A stretch of DNA of 64,000 bases from Pseudomonadales bacterium (GCA_028280345.1 JANQLY010000004.1:124001-188000), one strand, 5' to 3'; shown: positions 9,050 through 18,619, counted from the stretch's first letter. Numbers and translations: made by a program. Notes: generated from the sequence alone by a model not told the origin.

Positions 9050-9071
9050 TTATTGCGAAAGGTAGGGCAGC

Positions 9072-12000
9072 GTGCACCTGCTAGCTGCAAAGCCCGGTGG
9101 TTTTGCTGACGAAGAAGGTATTATTGATCTGCAGCAGACTCCGGGAGAACTGGTTATTCTGTCTGCCCAGGATACGTCTCTCGGATTACTGGCGGATGTG
9201 GCACAATGGTTGCCCGAGCATTACCCATCCCTGCGTTTGGCCAATCTGATTCATTTAAATAAACCGGCTGCCTACGACCTTTATGAACACAGCGTGCTAC
9301 AGCATGCCAAAGTGGTGGTGGTTTCCCTGCTTGGTGGCAAGAACTACTGGCCCTATGGTGTCGAGCAGCTTGTCGAGCTTGCCAAAATTCGGCAGCAAAC
9401 ACTGATCATTGTGCCCGGTGATGAAACACCGGATGCAGAGTTATTTGCCAGCTCCACTGTTACACAGGAGCACTGTGTGCGGGTTTGGCGCTATTTGCGC
9501 GAAGGTGGCAAGCGCAACACAGAGAATCTGTTCAATTTTTTACTTGCTGAATATTTTCCCAACGCATGGACAGAGCAACCGATCTGGGAAGAGCCGCGTA
9601 CCTTGCCCCATACATTAATCTACAACAAGGAACACCAGGAAATCAGTTTTGCCGAGTGGCAGCAGGAAACAGATCCCGAACTGCCGACAGCCTTGTTATT
9701 GTTTTACCGCAGTCACCTTGTATCTGGCAACACAAGTGCATTTGATGACTTTATTTTTGCGCTTGGACAACAGCGTCTGAATGTGCTCCCTGTGGCAACA
9801 GGTTCATTAAAAGACAGTGAGTGTCGCCTGTTGGTGGATGATCTATCACAACGAGCAGATTGCAAGGTGATTGTGAACACCACAAGTTTTTCCCAGCACA
9901 CCCAGGGCAATGCATCGCTCTCGTCTGAGCCGCAAATAGATAACCCGCGCAGTTTTTTACTGGATATACCGGTGATTCAGGCGATTATGGCGGCTAACAA
10001 TAAAGAAGACTGGCAGGAAAATGATCAGGGGCTGCGCGCACGGGATATCGCGATGAATATTGCACTGCCGGAATATGATGGTCGCATTATCAGTCGCGCG
10101 GTAAGTTTCAAGGAATTACATGGCCGCTCGGAGCGCACTGAAGTAGACGTGATTCGCTATGTATTGCATCGCGAACGCGCAGACTTTGTTGCAGAGTTGG
10201 CTGCGCGCTGGGCAAGGTTAAGTGGCAAAGCTAATAATAAAAAGCGTATTGCCCTCGTGCTTGCCAATTATCCAACCAAAGATGGCCGTATCGGTAATGG
10301 CGTTGGTCTCAATACGCCAGCGTCAGCGATCAATATTTTGCATGCACTACGGGATAATGATTATCCTGTTGAAAATATACCTGAAAATGGCGATGCGTTA
10401 ATTGCGCAGTTGCTGCAAGGTGTTACTAATGATATTGATACACTGCCGTTAAAAGGTTGTCAGCAAAGTCTATCATTGCAAGATTACGAAGACTTCTTTT
10501 CTTCGCTACCCGAACAAAATCAGCAAGCGGTACTGCAACGCTGGGGTAAGCCGGAACAGGACCCAAAATATCGCAAGGGTCGTCTGATGATTGCAGGTAT
10601 ACGTCTTGGTTTAACCTTTGTCGGTATTCAGCCTGCGCGTGGTTTTAATATTGATGTAGTTGCAAACTACCACGACCCCGATCTTGTGCCACCTCATAGT
10701 TATCTGGCGTTTTATGCCTGGCTGTCCCGTGTGTATCAGGCTGATGCAGTAGCGCATATTGGTAAGCACGGTAACCTCGAGTGGTTGCCTGGAAAAAGTG
10801 TGGCGCTCAGTGAAAACTGTTGGACAGATTGTTTGCTCGGACCTGTGCCGCATCTCTATCCGTTTATTGTCAATGATCCCGGTGAAGGGGCGCAGGCGAA
10901 ACGGCGTGCACAGGCGGTTATTCTCGATCATCTGATGCCACCAATGGCCCGTGCGGAAACTTATGGCGAGCTACAAGTACTGGAAAACTATGTCGATGAA
11001 TTTTATCAGGCATTGGGTGTTGATCCGCGCCGTGAGGAATATTTGCGCGACAAAATTTTGCAGCTCATTGCCGAGATTAATTTGCGTGATGAACTTGATG
11101 TTGAAGAAGAGGCAGAGGAATCCGAGTTACTGAATGAAGTGGATGCCTATCTGTGTGAATTAAAAGAAGCGCAAATTCGTTATGGCTTGCATATCTTCGG
11201 TGAAACGGTTCAGGGCGATCAGCTAGCTGAAACACTGGTTGCATTATTGCGCCTACCTCGTGGAGAAGCGGCTCACGATCGCGGTTTGTTACATGCACTG
11301 GTCGAGGATTTTAATTTACGCTGTGAAAATGGTGAGCTGTTTGATCCTCTGTTGTTTGATGCGAAAGCAGAATGGCAGGGCAGCAAGCCGGGTGTTTTGC
11401 AAGCAATCACAGAAAACCCCTGGCGTAATCATGCTGATACTCGTGAGCGCCTTGAGCTTTATGCCCAGTACCTGGTAGAGAATGTGATGTGTCATGGCCG
11501 CTACCCGCAATCAGAATTACCGACAACCAATGTAGTGTTGCTGTATATGCATGACCGGGTGATGCCAGCAGTACATGACTCCGGCGTTGATGAAATCAGG
11601 CATTTTGTTGGCGCATTGTCGGGACGTTTTGTGCCGCCAGGTCCGAGTGGTGCGCCGACCCGTGGGCGACTCGATGTGCTACCAACCGGAAGAAATTTCT
11701 ATTCTGTTGATAACCGTGCAATCCCGACACGCAGTGCGTGGGAGCTGGGGCAGCAATCAGCAGAGTTACTCGTGCAAAAGTATATGCAGGAACATGGTGA
11801 TTATCCCAAACAGCTGGGCATTTCTGTATGGGGAACGGCGACAATGCGTACCGGTGGTGATGATATTGCCCAGGCACTGGCATTGATGGGGGTGCGACCA
11901 GTGTGGGCTGAAGCGAGTAACCGTGTGGTTGATGTGGAAGTGATACCGGGCTTTCAGTTAAATCGTCCGCGGGTAGATGTGACCTTGCGCATCTCGGGTT

Positions 12001-12893
12001 TTTTTCGCGATGCATTCCCGAATGTGGCGCGTTTGTTTGATATTGCTGTTAAGGCACTGGCAAGTTATGAAGAACCGGGTGAGATTAATACGATTCGCGC
12101 CCATATTGAAGCGCAAAAACAGCACTTGCTTGAAGACGGTGTTGAAGAAAGCCTGGCAGCGGCTCAGGCACAGTGGCGAGTATTTGGCTCCAAACCCGGT
12201 GCGTACGGCGCGGGTTTGCAGGGTTTAATCGACGAACGTGTCTGGGATAACGAGGCGGATCTTGCCAAAGCCTATGTCAACTGGGGTGGCTATGTGTATA
12301 GCCAGGACAATTTTGGTGGTGAAGCTTTTCAGCAATTTGAACAGCGCCTTGGTGACCTCGATGCAGTAATTCAGAATCAGGACAACCGCGAACACGACCT
12401 GCTCGATTCCGATGATTACTACCAGTTTCAGGGGGGTATGACCAATGCGGTGCGTGTCTTAAAAGGTGCAATGCCCGAGGTATATCATGGCGATCACTCG
12501 AACCCGGCAGCACCGAAAATTAATACCTTGAAAGAAGAGCTCAATAAAGTCGTGCGTTCCCGTGTAGTGAACCCGAAGTGGATCGGCGCGATGCGTGAGC
12601 ATGGCTATAAAGGCGCGTTTGAGATGGCGGCTTCCGTGGATTATCTGTTTGCCTACGATGCCACAACGGATTTTATTGAAGACTACCAATATGCAATGGT
12701 GAGCGATGCGCTGGTACTCGATGAAACCAATCGTGAATTTCTGCAACAGCACAATCCCCATGCCCTGAAAGAGATGGCAGAACGTTTGCTTGAGGCGCAG
12801 CAGCGTGGTTTGTGGCACTCCCCAGGTGATTACCAACAGGCTTTGACGGAACTGCTGTTGGAGATTGATAATAGCTTGGAGTCGTCTCTGTAG
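9072..12893 (+). CDS. cobN: Cobaltochelatase subunit CobN
   Basis: A 1273-residue CobN, the usual length for the large subunit of the aerobic ATP-dependent cobaltochelatase that puts cobalt into hydrogenobyrinate a,c-diamide. Family segments include ADAVAHIGKHGNLEWLPGK, FIVNDPGEGAQAKRRAQAVILDH, SGRFVPPGPSGAPTRGRLDVLPTGRNFY and SVWGTATMRTGGDDIAQALAL. It starts at a GTG at 9072, preceded by a G-rich ribosome site, 22 bp after cobW and probably co-transcribed with it. CobN normally needs CobS and CobT, which are not in this window. Presence of CobN marks the oxygen-dependent route to B12. Confidence 0.96.
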   Translation: MHLLAAKPGGFADEEGIIDLQQTPGELVILSAQDTSLGLLADVAQWLPEHYPSLRLANLIHLNKPAAYDLYEHSVLQHAKVVVVSLLGGKNYWPYGVEQLVELAKIRQQTLIIVPGDETPDAELFASSTVTQEHCVRVWRYLREGGKRNTENLFNFLLAEYFPNAWTEQPIWEEPRTLPHTLIYNKEHQEISFAEWQQETDPELPTALLLFYRSHLVSGNTSAFDDFIFALGQQRLNVLPVATGSLKDSECRLLVDDLSQRADCKVIVNTTSFSQHTQGNASLSSEPQIDNPRSFLLDIPVIQAIMAANNKEDWQENDQGLRARDIAMNIALPEYDGRIISRAVSFKELHGRSERTEVDVIRYVLHRERADFVAELAARWARLSGKANNKKRIALVLANYPTKDGRIGNGVGLNTPASAINILHALRDNDYPVENIPENGDALIAQLLQGVTNDIDTLPLKGCQQSLSLQDYEDFFSSLPEQNQQAVLQRWGKPEQDPKYRKGRLMIAGIRLGLTFVGIQPARGFNIDVVANYHDPDLVPPHSYLAFYAWLSRVYQADAVAHIGKHGNLEWLPGKSVALSENCWTDCLLGPVPHLYPFIVNDPGEGAQAKRRAQAVILDHLMPPMARAETYGELQVLENYVDEFYQALGVDPRREEYLRDKILQLIAEINLRDELDVEEEAEESELLNEVDAYLCELKEAQIRYGLHIFGETVQGDQLAETLVALLRLPRGEAAHDRGLLHALVEDFNLRCENGELFDPLLFDAKAEWQGSKPGVLQAITENPWRNHADTRERLELYAQYLVENVMCHGRYPQSELPTTNVVLLYMHDRVMPAVHDSGVDEIRHFVGALSGRFVPPGPSGAPTRGRLDVLPTGRNFYSVDNRAIPTRSAWELGQQSAELLVQKYMQEHGDYPKQLGISVWGTATMRTGGDDIAQALALMGVRPVWAEASNRVVDVEVIPGFQLNRPRVDVTLRISGFFRDAFPNVARLFDIAVKALASYEEPGEINTIRAHIEAQKQHLLEDGVEESLAAAQAQWRVFGSKPGAYGAGLQGLIDERVWDNEADLAKAYVNWGGYVYSQDNFGGEAFQQFEQRLGDLDAVIQNQDNREHDLLDSDDYYQFQGGMTNAVRVLKGAMPEVYHGDHSNPAAPKINTLKEELNKVVRSRVVNPKWIGAMREHGYKGAFEMAASVDYLFAYDATTDFIEDYQYAMVSDALVLDETNREFLQQHNPHALKEMAERLLEAQQRGLWHSPGDYQQALTELLLEIDNSLESSL

Positions 12894-12914
12894 AGCTTAC
12901 TGCGAATCTGAACC

Positions 12915-14300
12915 ATGAAAAAATATCTTCCTCTGTTTCATAACTGTGAAGGCCGCCACGCACTGGTGGTGGGTGGCGGTGCGGTGGCGCAGCGTCGTTG
13001 CCGCACACTGGTTGAACACGGTTTCAGGGTTCATGTGGTATCCCCCGAGATTCTTGATGGCCTTAAGGATTATCTTGAGCAAAGTGGTAATACTTATGAG
13101 CTGATTCCATGGAGCGACAGCAAACTTACCCAGCCAGCTATTGTAGTTGCCGCGACAGATAACACAGCAGTTAATCAGTCTGTGGCACAGGCGGCAGCCC
13201 AAAAACATATACCGGTAAATGTGGTTAACGATTCCGATCTTTGTGACTTTATCTTCCCGTCAATTATTGAACGCGAGCCGCTGTCGATCGCGGTTACCGC
13301 CAGTGGCGCATCGCCGGTATTGGCGCGCTTGTTAAAAAACCTTATTAACGGACTTGTGCCTGCATCCTATGGCAAGCTTGCCGAACTGGTAGGGCGCTAT
13401 CGCAAGCCGGTACGTGCAGCGATTGATGATGAGAAAAAGCGTGTAGCATTTTGGGAAGTAGTATTACAGGGGCCGATTGCTGAGGCGATCTTTTCCGGCA
13501 AAGATGAAGAAGCGCAAGCTTTATTGGAGCATGCACTTAAAGATCCGGATAAAACTATTGCGAGTGGAGAAGTCTACCTGATAGGTGCGGGCCCGGGAGA
13601 TCCAGGGTTGTTAACAATGCGTGCGTTTCGTTTGATTCAACAAGCAGATGTGGTGTTGTACGATCGCCTGGTTTCAGATGAAGTCATGGCACTGGTAAGG
13701 CCGAACGCAGAGAAAATTTATGTGGGTAAACAGCGTGATGATCATGCCGTGCCACAGCAGGAGATTAATCACTTGCTAGTGGAACATGCGAAAAAAGGCA
13801 AGCGTGTTGCCCGCCTTAAAGGCGGCGATCCGTTTATTTTTGGTCGCGGTGGTGAGGAAATTGAACAGTTGTCGAGTGAACAGGTGCCGTTTCAAGTGAT
13901 TCCGGGTATTACGGCTGCAAATGGCTGTGCTTCGTATGCGGGAATTCCGTTAACACACCGTGACCATGCACAGTCAGTGCGCTTTGTCACCGGCCAGCTT
14001 AAAGACGGCACCGTGAATCTCGATTGGGAGCAGTTGATACAACCGTCACAGACCGTGGTGTTTTATATGGGACTTAAGGGTTTATCAGTGATTAGCCAAT
14101 CACTGATAGAGCACGGTGCGGATAAGCACTTACCTGTAGCCCTGATTGAACAAGGGACAACAGCTGAACAGCGCGTGCATGTAGGGACGCTGGAGACGAT
14201 TGCCGGTATTGTCGATCAGGCAACGGTTAAATCACCAACTTTGTTGATTGTTGGTTCTGTGGTGTCGCTGCACGAAACATTACGCTGGTTTGAAAGCTGA
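12915..14300 (+). CDS. cysG: CysG-type uroporphyrinogen-III methyltransferase with altered dehydrogenase/chelatase module
   Basis: A 461-residue fusion with the layout of siroheme synthase. Residues 1-~210 are the precorrin-2 dehydrogenase/sirohydrochlorin ferrochelatase module (NAD motif VVGGGAVAQRRC). Residues ~215-461 are the uroporphyrinogen-III C-methyltransferase (GAGPGDPGLLTMRA, RLKGGDPFIFGRGGEE, GIPLTHRDHAQSVRFVTG). The E. coli/Salmonella CysG catalytic aspartate 104 lies in the motif NVVD; here the motif reads NVVN, with Asn105 in that place and Asp one position later. The methyltransferase looks intact, so the enzyme should make precorrin-2; dehydrogenase/chelatase activity is open to doubt. 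It lies 21 bp after cobN in a cobalamin operon, which fits precorrin-2 supply. Confidence 0.9.
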   Translation: MKKYLPLFHNCEGRHALVVGGGAVAQRRCRTLVEHGFRVHVVSPEILDGLKDYLEQSGNTYELIPWSDSKLTQPAIVVAATDNTAVNQSVAQAAAQKHIPVNVVNDSDLCDFIFPSIIEREPLSIAVTASGASPVLARLLKNLINGLVPASYGKLAELVGRYRKPVRAAIDDEKKRVAFWEVVLQGPIAEAIFSGKDEEAQALLEHALKDPDKTIASGEVYLIGAGPGDPGLLTMRAFRLIQQADVVLYDRLVSDEVMALVRPNAEKIYVGKQRDDHAVPQQEINHLLVEHAKKGKRVARLKGGDPFIFGRGGEEIEQLSSEQVPFQVIPGITAANGCASYAGIPLTHRDHAQSVRFVTGQLKDGTVNLDWEQLIQPSQTVVFYMGLKGLSVISQSLIEHGADKHLPVALIEQGTTAEQRVHVGTLETIAGIVDQATVKSPTLLIVGSVVSLHETLRWFES

Positions 14301-14458
14301 TTTGAGAACTGGTTCAAGCCTCCGAGTCTGGAGTCGGGTTTAACAAAGAAAAACAGCGTGCTACACTGCGATCATGCAACCACGGATTGGTTGTATTAAG
14401 GAAATTAGTTGTATTTTAGTTATATTAAGGAAATACCCATATGATAAGGAGATCAGTT

Positions 14459-14869
14459 ATGGAACAGACCGCATTTTCCCAACCCCATTTATATTCCACT
14501 ACAGCACAGCAGCATGATGATGAATATGTCTTGCGAGAAGCCGTGCGAACAATCTACCCGGGTGAAAAAGGTAGCCAGCACTTTGTGCGCCAGTATGGCG
14601 ATAAACTTATCGCAGTGCGCTATCGCAAGAGCGATGCAGAACGCTTGCAAACCACCATTGAAATTAGCGTCGATAACAGCTTCATAGGCGCAACGGATTC
14701 ACAGTTGCCGATGTTAGTCAATCTCGCCGTCAATCTATGCGAGACCGGCTTGCGCGAGCGCATCCGACAAGCTGGTGGTTGGTGGGATATTCAGCGCCGG
14801 GTCTGGCGGCTCGACTACGACAAGGTAATCGCACTGGGTCTCGTTGACCGGATTATTCAATTCAGTTGA
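14459..14869 (+). CDS. Small protein of an uncharacterised family, between cysG and cobQ
   Basis: A 136-residue soluble protein. The ATG at 14459 is preferred over the in-frame ATG at 14441 because AAGGAG stands 7 bases before it. The C-terminal part (LRERIRQAGGWWDIQRRVWRL then YDKVIALGLVDRIIQF) and the central KLIAVRYRKSDAERLQTTIEI match a widespread bacterial family of small unannotated proteins remembered as ending in a similar Gly-Gly-x-Trp...Arg-x-Val-Trp motif. No catalytic residues are recognised. It is surrounded by cobalamin genes but separated from cysG by 158 bp and from cobQ by 119 bp, so it may have its own promoter. Function unknown. Confidence 0.7.
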   Translation: MEQTAFSQPHLYSTTAQQHDDEYVLREAVRTIYPGEKGSQHFVRQYGDKLIAVRYRKSDAERLQTTIEISVDNSFIGATDSQLPMLVNLAVNLCETGLRERIRQAGGWWDIQRRVWRLDYDKVIALGLVDRIIQFS

Positions 14870-14988
14870 GTGTAGAAGTCAGGGTAGTCGGACATATACG
14901 TGTGGCTGGTATTTGAGGGTCGGTATTATAAGCGGCATGATTTAAGGTATTATGCGCTTTTTTCAGCGTAGCCATTTCCACCACACAT

Positions 14989-16491
14989 ATGTCCGACGCC
15001 AAAGGCAAATCCAAAACACTGATGGTGCAGGGCTGCACCTCCGATGCCGGTAAAAGCACGGTGGTAGCAGGCCTGTGCCGCGTATTGGCGCGTCGCGGTC
15101 TGTCAGTGGTGCCATTCAAGCCACAGAACATGGCGTTAAACAGCGCGGTCACCGTAGACGGCGGAGAAATAGGTCGCGCCCAGGCAGTACAGGCGCAGGC
15201 CTGTGGTCTTGAGCCTCATACCGATATGAATCCGGTGTTGTTAAAACCCAATACCGATATCGGCGCCCAGGTAATCATTCACGGCAAGGCCATCAGTGAA
15301 ATGGATGCGGTGAGCTATCACGATTACAAAGCTACAGCAATGAAAGCGGTGCTCGAGTCTCACCAGCGACTGGTGCAACAGTATGAAGCGGTACTTGTTG
15401 AAGGAGCGGGAAGCCCGGCAGAAATCAACTTGCGCGATAACGATATTGCTAATATGGGTTTTGCCGAAGCAGTAGACTGCCCGGTGATTCTTGTTGCCGA
15501 TATCGACAAGGGCGGTGTCTTTGCCCATTTATGTGGCACCTTGGCTTTACTCTCCGAGTCAGAGCAGCAACGGGTTTGCGGCTTTGTGATTAATCGCTTT
15601 CGCGGTGATATAGCCTTGCTGCAAAGCGGCCTTGACTGGCTTGAGGAAAAAACCGGCAAGCCGGTACTCGGTGTGCTTAATTACCTGCATGGCTTTCACC
15701 TTGAAGCAGAAGATGCGGTTAATTGCAGTTCCACTGCGCTAAGTACAGACAAACCAACATTAAAAGTTGTTGTGCCAGTTTTTTCACGTATCAGTAACCA
15801 TACCGACTTTGATGTGCTGCGTTTGCACCCGCAAGTGGATTTTCAATTTGTCGGGCCCGGTGAAACACCACCACCGGCAGATTTGATTATCCTGCCTGGT
15901 AGCAAAAGTGTGCTCGCCGATATGCAGTGGCTGAAAGATAATGGCTGGGTAGAAGCGATACAAAAACACCTCCGCTACGGCGGCAAATTGCTGGGCATTT
16001 GTGGTGGTTTTCAACTGCTTGGCCAGGAAATTCATGATCCTCTGGGTATTGAAGGCGAGCCCGGCAGTGGAAAGACACTTGGCTTGCTGGATTTTTCCAC
16101 CACACTCGAAGCGGAAAAACAGTTACACCGGGTTACGGGTGAGTTGAGCCTGGATCAGGCGCAGGTGAGCGGTTATGAAATACACGCGGGAATTTCTACG
16201 GGTCCGGCACTGACGCAATATTTTGCCCGGGTTAAAGGTGTAGATGGCAATGCAGATGCAGAGGATAAGGAAGATGGTGTGGTTTCCTCTGACGGACAAA
16301 TTATTGGCACTTATTTACATGGCGTGCTCGACGAGCAGTCTGCGCGCAGTGTGATCCTGCAATGGGCGGGCCTTAGAGACAGCGAAGAAATTGACTATCA
16401 CGCACTGCGAGAAAGGGATATTGACCGCCTCGCAGATGAGTTGGAACGTGCACTCGATATAGGCGCGATGATAGAGCAGCAGGGCTGGTAA
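14989..16491 (+). CDS. cobQ: Cobyric acid synthase CobQ
   Basis: A 500-residue glutamine-dependent amidotransferase that amidates side chains b, d, e and g of adenosylcobyrinate a,c-diamide. The N-terminal dethiobiotin-synthetase-like domain has the P-loop [15 protein letters not shown] (about residues 15-29), [13 protein letters not shown] and [14 protein letters not shown]. The C-terminal class-I glutaminase domain (about 255-500) has the nucleophile Cys in [14 protein letters not shown] and the His of GTYLHGVLD. The ATG at 14989 has no strong ribosome site. Last cob gene of the locus, just upstream of the initiator tRNA. Confidence 0.96.
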   Translation: MSDAKGKSKTLMVQGCTSDAGKSTVVAGLCRVLARRGLSVVPFKPQNMALNSAVTVDGGEIGRAQAVQAQACGLEPHTDMNPVLLKPNTDIGAQVIIHGKAISEMDAVSYHDYKATAMKAVLESHQRLVQQYEAVLVEGAGSPAEINLRDNDIANMGFAEAVDCPVILVADIDKGGVFAHLCGTLALLSESEQQRVCGFVINRFRGDIALLQSGLDWLEEKTGKPVLGVLNYLHGFHLEAEDAVNCSSTALSTDKPTLKVVVPVFSRISNHTDFDVLRLHPQVDFQFVGPGETPPPADLIILPGSKSVLADMQWLKDNGWVEAIQKHLRYGGKLLGICGGFQLLGQEIHDPLGIEGEPGSGKTLGLLDFSTTLEAEKQLHRVTGELSLDQAQVSGYEIHAGISTGPALTQYFARVKGVDGNADAEDKEDGVVSSDGQIIGTYLHGVLDEQSARSVILQWAGLRDSEEIDYHALRERDIDRLADELERALDIGAMIEQQGW

Positions 16492-16527
16492 AACCCCTTA
16501 TAGAACAGCTAATTACGCGGGCTTTCC

Positions 16528-16556
16528 TTGACCGCTTCAGAGGTAGCCCCTATAAT
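16528..16556 (+). promoter_or_regulatory. Strong sigma70 promoter of the initiator tRNA locus
   Basis: TTGACC (16528-16533) and TATAAT (16551-16556) are separated by exactly 17 bases and followed by a GC-rich stretch (GCACGCCC), a discriminator type common on stable-RNA promoters. The predicted start is near 16563. Transcription would run through the degenerate tRNA-like copy at 16594 into the intact tRNA at 16690. Confidence 0.8.
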
Positions 16557-16593
16557 GCACGCCCTTTACCGGAAACGGTAAGTAACTAGTTGA

Positions 16594-16667
16594 TGCGGGG
16601 TGGAGCACCTGACAGAATGTTGGGCTCGATTCCAAAAGAGGCCGAAGGTCGTACAACGACCGTACCA
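16594..16667 (+). pseudogene. Decayed tRNA-fMet copy (tRNA-like remnant)
   Basis: The first 14 bases (TGCGGGGTGGAGCA) are identical to the start of the intact initiator tRNA 96 bp downstream. Later blocks GGGCTC, CCGAAGGTCGT and TACCA also match in order over 74 bases. The acceptor 3' strand, the CAT anticodon and the D-arm are lost, so it cannot be a working tRNA. A GGTCGT-ACA-ACGACC hairpin occupies the T-arm position. It lies between the promoter and the real tRNA, so it must be transcribed and removed in processing. Best read as a dead tandem duplicate. Confidence 0.6.
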
Positions 16668-16689
16668 GATTCGGTTAGAAACAGTTAAT

Positions 16690-16766
<77 letters not shown>

Positions 16767-16774
16767 AACTTATG

Positions 16775-16804
16775 AAAACCACAAGCTTTGCTTGTGGTTT
16801 TTTC
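16775..16804 (+). terminator. Intrinsic terminator of the tRNA-fMet transcript
   Basis: A perfect 11-bp stem, AAAACCACAAG with CTTGTGGTTTT, closes a CTTTG loop and runs into more T. It starts 9 bases after the tRNA 3' end. Its right part is the beginning of the 116-bp repeat that recurs at 18675, where the left arm is truncated. Confidence 0.85.
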
Positions 16805-16897
16805 GTTCTGCGGGGGCTGAATTGCCGGCCTTCGGAGGTACACGCCGAAGGCGTTCGAACGGGCGCAAATGTCTTTGCGCCTGATCCGTTCTCACCC
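16782..16897 (+). repeat. Left copy of a ~116-bp direct repeat
   Basis: Matches 18675-18791 with two substitutions and one extra T. It includes two perfect hairpins: GCCTTCGG...CCGAAGGC and GGCGCAAA...TTTGCGCC, the palindromic layout of REP/BIME-type elements. It starts inside the tRNA terminator and ends just before the first REP motif of the transposase region. With the right copy it brackets a 1.8-kb segment carrying the RAYT and a lipoprotein gene. Confidence 0.85.
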
Positions 16898-16903
16898 GAA
16901 GAA

Positions 16904-16925
16904 AAAAAGGGGACGGATCTATTTT
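16904..16925 (+). repeat. REP motif, left of RAYT (forward)
   Basis: Core GGGGACGGATCTATTTT after a run of A. The identical 22-base unit occurs inverted at 17686-17707 and forward again at 18620-18641. Inverted copies on both sides of a RAYT gene are the expected substrate arrangement for these transposases. Confidence 0.8.
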
Positions 16926-16991
16926 GCACTAGACACCACTACCGGTTCAGACAATAATCAAGTTTATTCAAGGATGAATAGGAGTAAACAT

Positions 16992-17681
16992 ATGCCCAAG
17001 AAGGCAAGGGTTTTAGTGCCCAACTACCCACACCATATTGTTCAACGTGGCCATAACCGAAAAGCGGTTTTTCTGATAGAAGACGATTATCGTTATTACC
17101 TCGAAAATCTTAAACAATTCAAAACAACCTATGGTATCAAAATCTATGCTTACTGTTTGATGACCAATCATGTTCATTTATTGGTAGAACCCCCGGATGA
17201 TGCGACAGTACTATCGAGAATGATGAAACGCTTAGCGGGGAGACAGGCTGCTTGTATCAATAAGCGAGAAGCCAGAAGCGGTGCATTATGGGGAGGGCGG
17301 TTTAAAGCCAGTCCGGTTGACCGAGAGTGTTACCTGCTGGCTTGCTCCAGATATATCGATCTTAATCCTGTTAAGGCCCGAATGGTGTTTAAGCCGGAGG
17401 ATTACCCCTGGTCAAGTTATCGAAAGAAAGCGGGTTATGAAAGTATGGATTGGCTTGACACAGATAGTTGCTTTGACGGGTTGGGAAGCCCAAATAAAGA
17501 CAGATGTGTCGCTTATCAAGAGTTTGTCGGGCAAGGAACTCCGAGTGTGGAGCAAAAATTTATCGCACAGGCGCTACAGCGTAACCAACTTACAGGTGAT
17601 GATCTTTTTATAGATGAAATAGAGCAATGTTTGGGTTTCAGAATTGAGCATAGGGAGAGAGGGCGCCCGGTTCGCACTTAA
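16992..17681 (+). CDS. REP-associated tyrosine transposase (RAYT, Y1_Tnp)
   Basis: A 229-residue IS200/IS605-related single-strand transposase. The N-terminal signature is PNYPHHIVQRGHNRKAVF. The HUH motif follows in YCLMTNHVHLLVEPP and the catalytic tyrosine region in LLACSRYIDLNPVKARMV. The start at 16992 is chosen for GGAG 7 bases upstream; the longer open frame begins inside the flanking repeat. Exact inverted REP motifs flank it at 16904 and 17686. RAYTs are usually domesticated, single-copy genes thought to spread REP sequences. All key motifs are present, so it may still be active. Confidence 0.9.
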   Translation: MPKKARVLVPNYPHHIVQRGHNRKAVFLIEDDYRYYLENLKQFKTTYGIKIYAYCLMTNHVHLLVEPPDDATVLSRMMKRLAGRQAACINKREARSGALWGGRFKASPVDRECYLLACSRYIDLNPVKARMVFKPEDYPWSSYRKKAGYESMDWLDTDSCFDGLGSPNKDRCVAYQEFVGQGTPSVEQKFIAQALQRNQLTGDDLFIDEIEQCLGFRIEHRERGRPVRT

Positions 17682-18523
17682 AATGAAAATAGATCCGTCC
17701 CCTTTTTTTCCTGGTTATACTTAAACAAAGTTGTTTCAAAACTATCTATTTCGGGCCAAATGCTCTCGCCATCTATGGGGCAAGTAACATAGTTGATACT
17801 GGTATAACCGTAACAACCCACTAAACCATCACGGCCCACCATGTCACCATTCATGCAAAATGCAAAGAAGTTATACCCGGCGATCACCTGCTCCGTTTTT
17901 CTATCAACAACCTGAATGGCTCGCCACTGAACAAAATCATGCTCATAAGTTGTCTCTGTTTCCCGGTATTCATACGGTGCTTTTAATTTCGCCGGATCAT
18001 CAAAGCCTTCTACTGCAACACAGTGCTCACCCACAAAGGGAGTCTCAGTGAATACTTCTCTGTTTGTATCTATTCCTCTTTCATAGGGGCCGCAAAGCGG
18101 ATGCCCGATATCGGCGAGAAAAGCCCTGTAATATTCAAACTTCTCCCGCCCGACCTTATATTGCGCATCACCTCTATTAAAATAAGAACCAGAAAGCCTT
18201 ACCACATCACCGGGAAACTCAACATACTGAAGCCCGTTATTTAAATAAACACTCGCTCTTCTGAATAAATCTCGCTGTGCTAGCGTTTTTTGAGTCTCGT
18301 AAACACCCTCAGCCACAATCGGCTTTCTTCCCCACGGGCCACCATATTTCTCACATTCTTCTTTAGCAAGGTTGTTCTTGTGTTTTCCGTAGGTATGGTC
18401 AGAGATATAACAGCCGCTGAGCAATAGAGAAAGCACCGCCACGGCGCAGGTTTTAACACGCAACTCCAGGCGAATGGGTTTGATTGCAGGAGTAGTGGTC
18501 TTTGTTCTGTTTTTGGTGAGCAT
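17678..18523 (-). CDS. Lipoprotein of unknown function inside the RAYT/REP region
   Basis: Up to 281 residues. A hydrophobic signal segment ends in the lipobox LLLSGC (Cys38), giving a likely lipid-anchored protein. The ATG at 18523 has only a weak ribosome site and leaves a long 23-residue N-terminal stretch before the signal, but no better start was found. The mature domain is Cys- and aromatic-rich (KEECEKYGGPWGRKPI, GHPLCGPYERGIDTNRE, CPIDGESIWPE) and matches no family I recognise. The final residues EKKGTDLFSF are encoded by a REP motif, so the native C terminus was probably replaced. Passenger gene lying between REP copies. Confidence 0.65.
   Translation of the reverse strand: MLTKNRTKTTTPAIKPIRLELRVKTCAVAVLSLLLSGCYISDHTYGKHKNNLAKEECEKYGGPWGRKPIVAEGVYETQKTLAQRDLFRRASVYLNNGLQYVEFPGDVVRLSGSYFNRGDAQYKVGREKFEYYRAFLADIGHPLCGPYERGIDTNREVFTETPFVGEHCVAVEGFDDPAKLKAPYEYRETETTYEHDFVQWRAIQVVDRKTEQVIAGYNFFAFCMNGDMVGRDGLVGCYGYTSINYVTCPIDGESIWPEIDSFETTLFKYNQEKKGTDLFSF
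17686..17707 (-). repeat. REP motif, right of RAYT (inverted)
   Basis: Exact reverse complement of the 22-base motif at 16904. It starts 5 bases after the RAYT stop codon. It also encodes the last residues of the lipoprotein gene on the minus strand (EKKGTDLF), so it has been incorporated into that gene's 3' end. Confidence 0.8.
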
Positions 18524-18619
18524 GAATTTTACTTTTTTAGAATACGGCGTTACTACGTATGCATTCTATACATCGTAGTTCGAGTTTTACAATCGAAGCA
18601 ATGAAGTTTTTAAGAAAAG

